A stretch of DNA of 64,000 bases from Paracoccaceae bacterium. Its GTDB lineage: Bacteria > Pseudomonadota > Alphaproteobacteria > Rhodobacterales > Rhodobacteraceae. Positions 56,799 through 64,000 of this stretch are shown one piece after another. Below the pieces are notes generated by a model. The model worked only from the letters and a program-made list of their open reading frames with translations. It did not search any database and was not told the DNA's origin. Numbering within the stretch: the stretch's first letter is position 1; each line of letters begins with the position of its first letter. The position numbers and the translations under genes were made by a program. The stretch lies in the NCBI GenBank assembly GCA_029862205.1, contig JAOTXT010000002.1:52953-116952 (forward strand), written 5' to 3'.

Positions 56799-59300
56799 AT
56801 GGCGCCTACAATGCGCGACGAAGCGGGCGAGATGAAACCGATTGGTGGCACCGCGCTGGGGGCAGGGGACCCGGGTGCGCTCGATGCCCTGTTCGGCGAC
56901 CGGTGCGAACCCGGGGCCCTGGCCGGACTGGCCGAGGCGTACCGGCGCTGGGGTTGGCTGGCCGCCGATTTGGACCCGCTGGGACTGACCGCACGTCAAC
57001 AATTCCCCGAGCTCGATCCTGAACGATGGGGCCTGAACGCCACCGATGCCGCGCCTCTGGCCCGGGCCTATTGCGGCACAATCGGCTGGGAGATCGGCCA
57101 TGTGCAGGACCGCGCCCGTTACCAGTGGCTGGCGGCCCGGGCAGAGGCGCCATGGGAGCCTGATCCCCAGGTGCGCGCCCAGGCCCTGACCCTGATCGCC
57201 AAGGGCGAGCATCTGGAAGCTGCCATGGGCCGGCGGATGCCCGGGGTCAAAACCTTCGGCCTCAGCGGTGCCGAAGGCTATCTGGCGCTGACCGATGCGG
57301 TGATGCGGGCCGGCGTGGCGCTCGGTGCCGAGGCGATCTTTGCGGCGGGGATGCACAGGGGCCGGTTCACGCAGCTTGGGTTGAACTTCTTCAAACCCCT
57401 GGTGCCGCTGATCGCCGAAGCGGGCAGCGCGGCCGCTCTGCCCCGCGAGGCGGGCGTTTCCTCGGATGTGCCCTATCACCTGGGTTTCGAGACGACCGCC
57501 CGGATCGCCGGGCGCGAGACGCGGGTCTGGGTCTCGCCCCATCCCTCGCATCTCTCGGTCGTCGGACCGATGATGCAGGGGCGCGCGCGCGGGACCGGTG
57601 ACGCGATCCTGCCGATCATCTTCCATACCGACGCCGCCATCGCGGGGCAGGGGATCAATGCGGAAGTCTTCCAACTCTCAGGCCTTGACGCGTTTCATAT
57701 CGGCGGCACGGTGCATCTAATCTTGAACAACCAGATCGGCTTCACCACCGATCCGGGCGACGGCCGTACCGCCAGAAGCTGTTCCGACATTGCCAAGCTG
57801 ATCGAGGCGCCTGTCCTGCATGTGAACGGAGATGACCCGGACGCCCTGATGCGCGCGGGCGAAGTCGCCGCCGGCTACCGGGCCAAGTTCGGGGCGGACG
57901 TGGTCGTCGACATGCTCTGCTACCGCCGCAAGGGCCACAACGAAATCGACGAGCCGCGTTTTACCCAGCCGCTGGAATATAAGGCCATCGACGCGATGCC
58001 GGCGCTCTCGGCCCGCTACGGCGAGCAGACCGGCGCGATGCCGGATATCGCCGCGTTCGAGGCGGACCTGACCGCGGCGTTCGAGGGCGCGAAGAATTGG
58101 GTGCCGAACGGACCGGACTTGCCAGCAGGCGTCAGCCGCGACATCGAGGCGCGTATGTGCGCGGATGTGGAGACCGGCATTGCGCTCGAAGACTTGAAGC
58201 GGCTCGGCCGACACATCACGACCGCGCCGGAGGGGTTCGCGCTCCATCCAAAGGTCGCCCGCTTCCTGCGGGCCCGTGCGCAGGCCATCGAGTCTGGCCA
58301 GGGTATCGACTGGGCGACCGCCGAGGCCGTGGCGCTGGCGAGCCTCGCGGACGAAGGCGTGCCGGTTCGTTTCGGCGGGCAGGATAGTGTGCGGGGCGCG
58401 TTCACGCAGCGGCATCTGGCGCTGTTCGACCAAGAGACCGGGGCGCAGCACGAAATCTTCCACGGCCTGGCGCGTCCACCCGAGCTTTACAACGCGCCGC
58501 TGATCGAGAACGCGATCCTGGCTTTCGAATACGGTCTCAGCACCGCCAGCCGTGAACGCCTGGTGATCTGGGAGGCGCAGTTCGGCGATTTCCTGAACGT
58601 CGCCCAGCCGGTCTTTGACCAGTTGATCGTGGCGGGAGAGGACCGGTGGCTGTTCGAGAGCGGGCTCGTGCTGCTGCTGCCTCATGGGCTCGACGGGGCC
58701 GGGCCAGACCATGTGACCGGCAGGCCCGAGCGGCTGCTGGCCGCCTGCGCCAAGGGCAATATACGGGTCGTGAACCCCTCGACACCCGCCAACTACTACC
58801 ACGCCCTGCGCCGCCAGGTCGCCGAACCTTTCCGCAAACCGCTCGCGGTCCTTGCGCCGAAGGCGCTGCTGCGCAATCCGGCATGCGTCTCGGCGCTTGG
58901 TGAAATGGTTCTTGGCACGGGCTTCCGGTGCGTGATCGGCGAGCCCATGGACGGGGCGCGGCGGGTCATCCTCTGCACCGGGAAGATCTTCCATGCGCTC
59001 GACGCCGCGCGGCGCGAGCGGGGGATCGACGACATCGCGCTGGTGCGGCTCGAACAGCTCTATCCGCTCGACGGCGAAACCCTCGCGGCGGCCGTGCCAA
59101 GCGATGCCGACATCGTTTGGGTTCAGGAGGAGCCCGCCAATATGGGATACTTCGCCTGGCTCGACCGGCGGCTGGAGGAGACGTTCGGGCGGCGGGTCCG
59201 CTTGGTCTCGCGCACCGCGCGGCCCAGCCCCGCGGTCGGTCCGAAAAAATGGAACGACGCCGAGCTCACGGCCGTGATCGAAGAGGCGTTGGCTCTTTAA
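56799..59300 (+). CDS. 2-oxoglutarate dehydrogenase E1-like protein, N-terminally short
   Basis: 833 residues if the ATG at 56799 is used; ATGs at 56811 and 56832 are also possible and none has a good ribosome site. The frame is open back to 55803 but that is antisense to the CoA-transferase. The core begins LAEAYRRWGWLAADLDPLGL near residue 44-63. ThDP motif GDAILPIIFHTDAAIAGQGINAEVF lies near 267-291, and IGGTVHLILNNQIGFTTDPGD near 303. The transketolase-like C-terminal half has FGGQDSVRGAFTQRH. Compared with SucA it lacks the N-terminal ~50-60 residues that contact E2. No sucB or lpd is nearby, so a stand-alone decarboxylase or carboligase is possible. Confidence 0.93.
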   Translation: MAPTMRDEAGEMKPIGGTALGAGDPGALDALFGDRCEPGALAGLAEAYRRWGWLAADLDPLGLTARQQFPELDPERWGLNATDAAPLARAYCGTIGWEIGHVQDRARYQWLAARAEAPWEPDPQVRAQALTLIAKGEHLEAAMGRRMPGVKTFGLSGAEGYLALTDAVMRAGVALGAEAIFAAGMHRGRFTQLGLNFFKPLVPLIAEAGSAAALPREAGVSSDVPYHLGFETTARIAGRETRVWVSPHPSHLSVVGPMMQGRARGTGDAILPIIFHTDAAIAGQGINAEVFQLSGLDAFHIGGTVHLILNNQIGFTTDPGDGRTARSCSDIAKLIEAPVLHVNGDDPDALMRAGEVAAGYRAKFGADVVVDMLCYRRKGHNEIDEPRFTQPLEYKAIDAMPALSARYGEQTGAMPDIAAFEADLTAAFEGAKNWVPNGPDLPAGVSRDIEARMCADVETGIALEDLKRLGRHITTAPEGFALHPKVARFLRARAQAIESGQGIDWATAEAVALASLADEGVPVRFGGQDSVRGAFTQRHLALFDQETGAQHEIFHGLARPPELYNAPLIENAILAFEYGLSTASRERLVIWEAQFGDFLNVAQPVFDQLIVAGEDRWLFESGLVLLLPHGLDGAGPDHVTGRPERLLAACAKGNIRVVNPSTPANYYHALRRQVAEPFRKPLAVLAPKALLRNPACVSALGEMVLGTGFRCVIGEPMDGARRVILCTGKIFHALDAARRERGIDDIALVRLEQLYPLDGETLAAAVPSDADIVWVQEEPANMGYFAWLDRRLEETFGRRVRLVSRTARPSPAVGPKKWNDAELTAVIEEALAL

Positions 59301-60286
59301 GCGCTGTCGACCGCTTCCACCCAACGCGCCTTCTCGGCCTCGGGCAGGAAGGATCCCGTGAAGCTGTTCCGGGCAAGTTGCCGGATGTCAGCCTCGGTCA
59401 GCGCCAGGGCATCGGCCACCGCCTCGAAGTTCGCGTTCATGTAGCCGCCGAAATAGGCCGGGTCGTCGGAATTGACCGTGACGGCGATCCCGGCCTCCAG
59501 CATCGCCTTGACCGGGCTCCGCTCCATCCGGTCGATCACCTTGAGCGCGGTGTTCGAGAGCGGGCAGACGGTCAGGGTCAGCCCGCGCCGGATGATCTCG
59601 GTCACCAGGCGCGGATCCTCCATCGCCCGGTTGCCGTGATCCATCCGATCGATTCCGATCTCCAGCGCCTCGGCGACATATTCGGGCGGTCCTTCCTCGC
59701 CCGCGTGGCAGCAAAGCTGGAGCCCCATCTCGCGGCACCGCTGAAAGAGGCGCGCGAATTTCATCGGCGGATGGCCGACTTCCGAGGAATCGAGCCCGAT
59801 CCCGGCGAACCGGTCGAGCCAGGGCTCGGCTTGCGCGAGCGTCGCGAAACCGTCCTCCTCGCTAAGGTGGCGCAGGAAGCTCATGATCAGATGCCAGGTG
59901 ATCCCGTACCGGCGCTTGCCATCCTCGAGGCCCGCCAGGATCCCCCTGGCCACAACGTCGAACGGTACGCCCCGGCCCGTATGCGCTTGCGGGTCGAAGA
60001 AAATCTCCACGTGGGTGACATTGTCGGCGGCGCACCGGTCCAGATAAGCCCGGGTCAGGTCGAAGAAGTCCTCCTCGGTCAGCAGCACATTCATGCCCTG
60101 ATAGTAGATGTCGAGGAATTCCTGCAGGTTCGAGAACCGGTAGGCGGCCCGGATCTCCTCGACGCTGCCGAACGGGATCGCAACCTTGTTGCGCCGGGCG
60201 ATCTCGAACATCAGCTCGGGCTCGAAACTGCCCTCGATATGCAGGTGAAGCTCGGCCTTGGGCAGGCGGGCGATCAAATCCTTCAT
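59297..60286 (-). CDS. Adenine deaminase-type member of the adenosine deaminase family
   Basis: 329 residues from the ATG at 60286 with GGAG upstream. Zinc site His14/His16 in ELHLHIEGS, then LDSSEVGHPPMKF near 185, HAGEEGPPEYVAEAL near 207 (catalytic Glu) and NSDDPAYFGGY near 285 (Asp). The signature TVCPLSNTALKVIDRM with the DPAYFGGYMNANF ending is that of the adenine deaminases in this family (compare Pseudomonas PA0148), not of adenosine deaminases, which I recall as having TSNV-x-T. It converts adenine to hypoxanthine. Its stop overlaps that of the E1-like gene (shared TTAA at 59297-59300). It ends the purine operon. Confidence 0.9.
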   Translation of the reverse strand: MKDLIARLPKAELHLHIEGSFEPELMFEIARRNKVAIPFGSVEEIRAAYRFSNLQEFLDIYYQGMNVLLTEEDFFDLTRAYLDRCAADNVTHVEIFFDPQAHTGRGVPFDVVARGILAGLEDGKRRYGITWHLIMSFLRHLSEEDGFATLAQAEPWLDRFAGIGLDSSEVGHPPMKFARLFQRCREMGLQLCCHAGEEGPPEYVAEALEIGIDRMDHGNRAMEDPRLVTEIIRRGLTLTVCPLSNTALKVIDRMERSPVKAMLEAGIAVTVNSDDPAYFGGYMNANFEAVADALALTEADIRQLARNSFTGSFLPEAEKARWVEAVDSA

Positions 60287-60302
60287 CAGCGCGCTCCGGC
60301 AA

Positions 60303-61406
60303 TCATATGGAATCACTGTCATAATATCCGAGCCGAGCGATGATTGCGCCCCAGTGCGCCTCGACCGCTTTGCGCTCATCTTCGGCAAGGGGGATTACGT
60401 TCTTCCGATAACCCTGCTGCGCCTGGAGATAGCTGGCGAAATACGGTTCCGCTTGCTCGAAGCCACCGATCCCAATCCGGTCATAGATATGACGGAGTGT
60501 CCCCAGAGCGTCGCGTTGCAAATCGCGGAAACGCACCTCCACCAGCTCGCCCTCACCTAGATCGCGGGATTGCGCGAAATAGGCATCCATCAGCATCGGG
60601 TAAGTTTCCAAGACATGGTCAACAATCCGCCCACGGTCCACAGCCTGCAAGCCCCAGGCGGTCTGGGTTTTCAGGTAAAGATGCACGGTCGAGGCAAAGA
60701 CGCGGAGCGGGTCGCGGTGGATGTGGACAAAGCGCGCGCCCGGAAACATTTCGCGCAAGAGGGTGATCCGTGCCGTATTGGCCGGGTTTTTCAACAGCAA
60801 CGGCCGCCCTGGCTGGACCAATTGGACCTTGCGGAGGAAGTGCAGGTATTGCCTCTGCCAGGCCGTAACCAGCGATGGATCGCCGCCGCCGAACATCACC
60901 GCCTCGCGGAAGATCTGGCCCATCGCCCGCGGAAAGAACGAGACATGGTAGAACGAGAGCCGGCCGAGGCTGGTCAGCGCCATCTCCTCCTCTCAGGGCA
61001 CGTCCGGCGCGACCGGCACATCGTCCATCAGCCGGGTCTGGGGTAGCATCCGGCCGAGCCCTTCGGTCATGCCAGAAGGCATCGACAGGAATTCCCGCGG
61101 CATCGCCGCGTGCGCGAGCGTCACCCGTGCGAATTGCGGATCGGCGCTCATCACGTTTTGCAGGTGGGTCGTGCCGCTGCGCCAATGGCCAAGGATGAAG
61201 ATCGGCGGCGGGTCGATCTGTTGCCGGGCGATAGCGGCGCCGTGGCGCGCCGTCTCGAGCCAATCAAGCGGTTGGCGCAGCATCGAGGTCAGCCCGATCG
61301 GCACCAGCCAAGGGGCAAAGCGCAGGTCGCAACCATAGGCCGCCACCAGCCGGACCAGGTTGACTAGGCTGCCAGAGCCGAGCGGATGCAGCAGCCGGTC
61401 GCGCAT
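60303..61406 (-). pseudogene. Sulfotransferase gene split by an in-frame TGA
   Basis: The ATG at 61406 starts an N-terminal ORF of 137 residues ending at the TGA 60993-60995. The same frame then continues GAG GAG GAG ATG and runs 226 residues to 60303. Joined, the pair gives a normal-length family-3 sulfotransferase of about 367 residues. The 5'-phosphosulfate loop LGHWRSGTTHLQN (72-84) is in the first half and the 3'-phosphate motif RFVHIHRDPLRVFAST in the second. The border text (APDVP, then EEEMALTSLGRLSFYH) is what the intact family shows. Either a recent nonsense mutation, a sequencing error, or a two-part gene: TGAGAGGAGGAGATG offers a ribosome site for reinitiation. It starts 5 bp after guanine deaminase and has no known purine role. 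Confidence 0.85.
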
Positions 61407-61411
61407 GGCGC

Positions 61412-62713
61412 TCAGGCCTCGCGGCAATAGACGGTCTTGCCGCCGCAGATTGTCTGCATAACCGCCCGATCGTCGGCGAGCACAATCTGCGCGAACAGGA
61501 CTTCGGAGATCGACCGAGCGCGCTCCATGCGATGGGTTATCAAGGGTGTCGACCTCAGGTTCAGGACCACCGCATCCGCTTCCAGCCCCGGGGCCAGGTT
61601 GCCCACCTTGCCGCCGATCCCCAGCGCCTTGGCCGCGCCTTCGGTCGCGAGCCACCAAAGGTGCACGGGGCTCAGCGACACGCCACGGCGCTGGGCCACC
61701 TCGTAGGCCGCCTTCATCGTGCGGAACATCGAAAAGCTTGTGCCGCCGCCCACATCGGTCGCCAGGCCGAGAGGCACGTTCCGGGCCCTCAGTCCCGCGA
61801 CATCGCATTCGCCCGATCCCAGGAACTGGTTCGACGTCGGGCAATGGGCGATCCCGGCGCCGGTCTCGGCCAGCCGGTCGATCTCGCGCTGGGTCAGGTG
61901 GATGCCATGTCCAAAGAGGGCGCCCCGGCCCAATAGGCCGAATTTCTCATAGACCCCCAGGTAATCCGGGCAGTCGGGAAAAAGCTCGCCCACCCAGGCG
62001 ATTTCCGCATGGTTCTCGGAGAGATGGGTCTGCATCACGCAATCCGGGAACTCGGCCCAGAGGGTGCCTGCGGCTTCAAGCTGTTCCGGGCTCGAGGTCG
62101 GAGCGAAGCGCGGCGTGACCGCGTATTGCGCGCGGCCCTTGCCATGCCATTTCTCGGCCAGCGCCTTGGAGTCGTCGTAGCCCGACTGCGGTGTATCGCG
62201 CAGGTTCTCGGGCGCGTTCCGGTCCATCATCACCTTGCCGCCAAGTGCGCGCACCCCGCGCCGCGCCGCCTCGGCGAAATAGGCGTCCACGCTGGCGGGA
62301 TGGATGGTGCAGAACGAGCAGGCGGTCGTGGTGCCGTTCATCAGTTGCTGATCGAAATAGATCCGGGCCGCCTTGGCCGCGTAGTCCGGATCGCCGAACC
62401 GGGCCTCCTCGGGAAAGGTATAGGTGTTCAGCCAATCCAGAAGCTGGGTACCATAGGAAGCGATGACCGCGGTCTGCGGGTAGTGCATGTGGCAATCGAC
62501 AAACCCGGGCGCGATAAGCCCGCCGGCGCTGGAGACGCCCGCGCCTGGATATGCCGCGATGATCGTCTCCGCAGGGCCGACTGCAGCGATGAGTCCATTC
62601 TCGACCGCCAACGCGCTATCTTCGTCGTATATCAGCGCCGCCTCCGCGCCGATCTCGAACGGGTCGCCCGCAAAGCGCATCAACGGCCCGCGAAAGATCG
62701 TGGTTTCACTCAT
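61412..62713 (-). CDS. guaD: Guanine deaminase
   Basis: 433 residues from the ATG at 62713. Amidohydrolase fold: zinc ligands His75/His77 in GFVDCHMHYPQTAV, the substrate loop LNTYTFPEEARF near 105, HLSENHAEIAWV near 235 (metal His, catalytic Glu), FGHGIHLTQ near 278 and LATDVGGGTSFSM near 325 (Asp). These motifs are those of the guanine deaminases and not of other amidohydrolases. It converts guanine to xanthine and ammonia, feeding the xanthine dehydrogenase encoded upstream. It is 4 bp after xdhC. Confidence 0.96.
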   Translation of the reverse strand: MSETTIFRGPLMRFAGDPFEIGAEAALIYDEDSALAVENGLIAAVGPAETIIAAYPGAGVSSAGGLIAPGFVDCHMHYPQTAVIASYGTQLLDWLNTYTFPEEARFGDPDYAAKAARIYFDQQLMNGTTTACSFCTIHPASVDAYFAEAARRGVRALGGKVMMDRNAPENLRDTPQSGYDDSKALAEKWHGKGRAQYAVTPRFAPTSSPEQLEAAGTLWAEFPDCVMQTHLSENHAEIAWVGELFPDCPDYLGVYEKFGLLGRGALFGHGIHLTQREIDRLAETGAGIAHCPTSNQFLGSGECDVAGLRARNVPLGLATDVGGGTSFSMFRTMKAAYEVAQRRGVSLSPVHLWWLATEGAAKALGIGGKVGNLAPGLEADAVVLNLRSTPLITHRMERARSISEVLFAQIVLADDRAVMQTICGGKTVYCREA

Positions 62714-62717
62714 GATC

Positions 62718-63581
62718 TCAAGCACTTTCCCGACTAATCTGAGTGGTCGATTGAACGACCTGCAAAAGCTCGGCGGCAACCGACGCCGCGATCACCGTTG
62801 GGCGCTTGTCCTTCAGGCCGGGCAGTCCAATCGGGCAGACGAGCCGCGCCAGGCGCGTCTCGCCAATGCCGCGCTCGCGCAGGCGGCGCAGGAAGAGCGC
62901 CCGCTTGGTTGCCGACCCGATCAGGCCCAGATAACCGAAATCGCCGCGCTCCATCACGGCTGAGACGATTTCCATGTCCAGCGCGTGGCTATGGGTCAGG
63001 ACGACGTGCAGCGCGTCGGCAGGCGCGGCTTTGGCCTGCGCTTCAGGCAGGGGGGTTGTGACCGTCTCGACGCCTAGGGGCACCTGCTGCGGAAACGCGT
63101 CGAGGCGCGCATCGATCCAGCGGACCCGGAATGGCAATGGCGCCAGCGCGTGGACGAGCGCCGTCCCCACATGGCCCGCTCCGTAGGTCAGCACGGTCCT
63201 GGCCTCCGCCGGATCCCGGAAAACCGGTCCGCCTTTCCAGAGCTCCAGAACGCCGCCAGCCGCGCTCAGCCGCTCCAGATCCTCCGCGCCGAAGACTGCG
63301 AAGCCAACCTGCATATTCCCCCCGCAGCACTGATCCAGTGCGGGGCCAAGCGGGAAGTCGAGGACAATGTTGCCCGAAGACCCCGTCCCCATGATTCCCC
63401 GCGCCTCTTCGATGGCCCGGTGCTCCACCGTGCCGCCACCGATTGTTCCGAGGCTGTGGGTCGGGGTCACAACCATTCCGGCGCCCGTCTCGCGGGGGAC
63501 CGAGCCACGTGCGTCCGCAACAATGACAAAGACCGCTTGGCCCTCGGTTTCGACCGCGCGGACCAGATCGGCGATCCGCAT
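62718..63581 (-). CDS. xdhC: Xanthine dehydrogenase accessory protein XdhC
   Basis: 287 residues; the ATG at 63581 shares its A with the TGA of xdhB. The N-terminal domain has ADARGSVPRETGAGMVVT (about 22-39), IGGGTVEHRAIEEAR near 48, and QCCGGNMQVGF near 84, the conserved cysteine pair. The C-terminal Rossmann part carries TYGAGHVGTALVHAL near 130. It binds molybdenum cofactor and its sulfurated form and inserts it into xanthine dehydrogenase. Overlap and order with xdhB support a single operon. Confidence 0.96.
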   Translation of the reverse strand: MRIADLVRAVETEGQAVFVIVADARGSVPRETGAGMVVTPTHSLGTIGGGTVEHRAIEEARGIMGTGSSGNIVLDFPLGPALDQCCGGNMQVGFAVFGAEDLERLSAAGGVLELWKGGPVFRDPAEARTVLTYGAGHVGTALVHALAPLPFRVRWIDARLDAFPQQVPLGVETVTTPLPEAQAKAAPADALHVVLTHSHALDMEIVSAVMERGDFGYLGLIGSATKRALFLRRLRERGIGETRLARLVCPIGLPGLKDKRPTVIAASVAAELLQVVQSTTQISRESA

Positions 63582-64000
63582 CAGCCGCGTACCCGCTCGA
63601 CCGCGGCGAGCACCCGCTCGGGCGTCGCGGGGGCATCCAATGCCGGGTAGGTCTTGTAGTCCGCCGCTGCGGCCACCGCGTCCGAGATCGCCTGCAAGGC
63701 CGAGATTCCCAGCATTAGCGGCGGCTCGCCGACCGCCTTCGAACGGCGGATGGTCAGTTCGCGGTTCATGCCCTTGGCCCAGAGATTGATCCGCATGTCG
63801 GGCGGACGGTCCGAGCAGGCGGGGATCTTGTAGGTCGACGGCGCGTGGGTCTTCAACTCGCCCTTCTCGTTCCACCAAAGCTCCTCGGTGGTCAGCCACC
63901 CGGCGCCTTGCACGAAGCCACCCTCGACCTGGCCGAGATCGATGGCGGGGTTCAGGGACTTGCCCACATCGTGCAGGATATCGACGCGGGTCAGCCGGTT
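63581..64000 (-). CDS. xdhB: Xanthine dehydrogenase molybdopterin subunit XdhB, 3' end only
   Basis: The frame is open from 64000 to the TGA at 63581-63583, so only the last 139 residues are seen. They match the C-terminus of the large molybdenum subunit: TRVDILHDVGKSLNPAIDLGQVEGGFVQGAGWLTTEELWW, APSTYKIPACSDRPPDM and the active-site end SKAVGEPPLMLGISALQAISDA with the conserved Glu of the GEPP loop. Together with XdhA (outside the window) it oxidises hypoxanthine and xanthine to urate with NAD. It is upstream of xdhC in the purine operon. Confidence 0.96.
   Translation of the reverse strand, partial: NRLTRVDILHDVGKSLNPAIDLGQVEGGFVQGAGWLTTEELWWNEKGELKTHAPSTYKIPACSDRPPDMRINLWAKGMNRELTIRRSKAVGEPPLMLGISALQAISDAVAAAADYKTYPALDAPATPERVLAAVERVRG

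Noticed and set aside
60993..60995. TGA in the sulfotransferase as selenocysteine
   Set aside because: No selenocysteine insertion element is apparent, and family members have no selenocysteine at this loop.

Overview
This is a GC-rich, gene-dense bacterial chromosome segment. The gene families and dispersed repeats point to an alphaproteobacterium, most probably of the Rhodobacterales/roseobacter type. That placement rests on a periplasmic formate dehydrogenase locus with DUF3305/DUF3306/DUF6494 accessory proteins, a TAXI-type TRAP transporter, DUF2182/DUF1326 membrane genes, and many acyl-CoA and XDH-type purine catabolism genes. It is inferred from remembered families, not from a search. 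I see no phage, transposase, CRISPR array, rRNA or tRNA.

Layout. 1-8 kb: a truncated unrecognised gene with less GC-biased codons; an FAH-family hydrolase plus a DHRS6-like dehydrogenase resembling the oxidative 2-keto-3-deoxy-sugar-acid branch; a redoxin/2-oxoglutarate oxygenase fusion; an ArsR-SRPBCC pair facing a glutathione transferase across a repeated operator; a DUF2182/DUF1326 pair; and a Tat-exported cyclase. 8.2-21.6 kb: the formate dehydrogenase locus. Catalytic subunits (alpha, beta, cytochrome b gamma, a Tat-tail peptide, a WD40-cytochrome c and a 42-residue membrane peptide) lie on the plus strand behind DUF3305, DUF3306 and TorD. A divergent minus-strand set holds a four-cluster ferredoxin, DUF6494, an Mrp-type ATPase, a ligase-like protein and a DUF6505-like protein. 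21.7-27.6 kb: CobD, a TAXI transporter and a ThDP enzyme. 27.7-32.4 kb: a cation diffusion facilitator facing a compact copper/respiration operon (secreted Cys protein, CuA subunit II, heme-copper subunit I, and a Met-repeat cupredoxin).

32.7-44.7 kb is one long plus-strand operon for acyl-CoA catabolism: hydroxyacyl-CoA dehydrogenase, cyclase, NDP-forming acyl-CoA synthetase, nitronate monooxygenase, DUF35 plus a Cys-less thiolase, two acyl-CoA dehydrogenases, enoyl-CoA hydratase, CMD protein and old yellow enzyme. An enolase-superfamily gene follows. Its substrate is not evident, but the DUF35/thiolase and paired dehydrogenases recall retro-aldol side-chain shortening.

45-59 kb is a mosaic of small catabolic units (MFS, quinone oxidoreductase, SDRs, IclR regulator, hydrolases, a CoA-transferase and an N-terminally short 2-oxoglutarate dehydrogenase E1) separated by palindromic repeats. 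59.3-64 kb is a minus-strand purine operon: XdhB (cut by the window end), XdhC, guanine deaminase, a sulfotransferase interrupted by an in-frame TGA, and an adenine-deaminase-type enzyme.

Points most worth following up are the formate dehydrogenase accessory set, the Met-repeat cupredoxin/oxidase operon, the redoxin-oxygenase fusion, the interrupted sulfotransferase, and dispersed repeats whose edges supply the stop codons of neighbouring genes.
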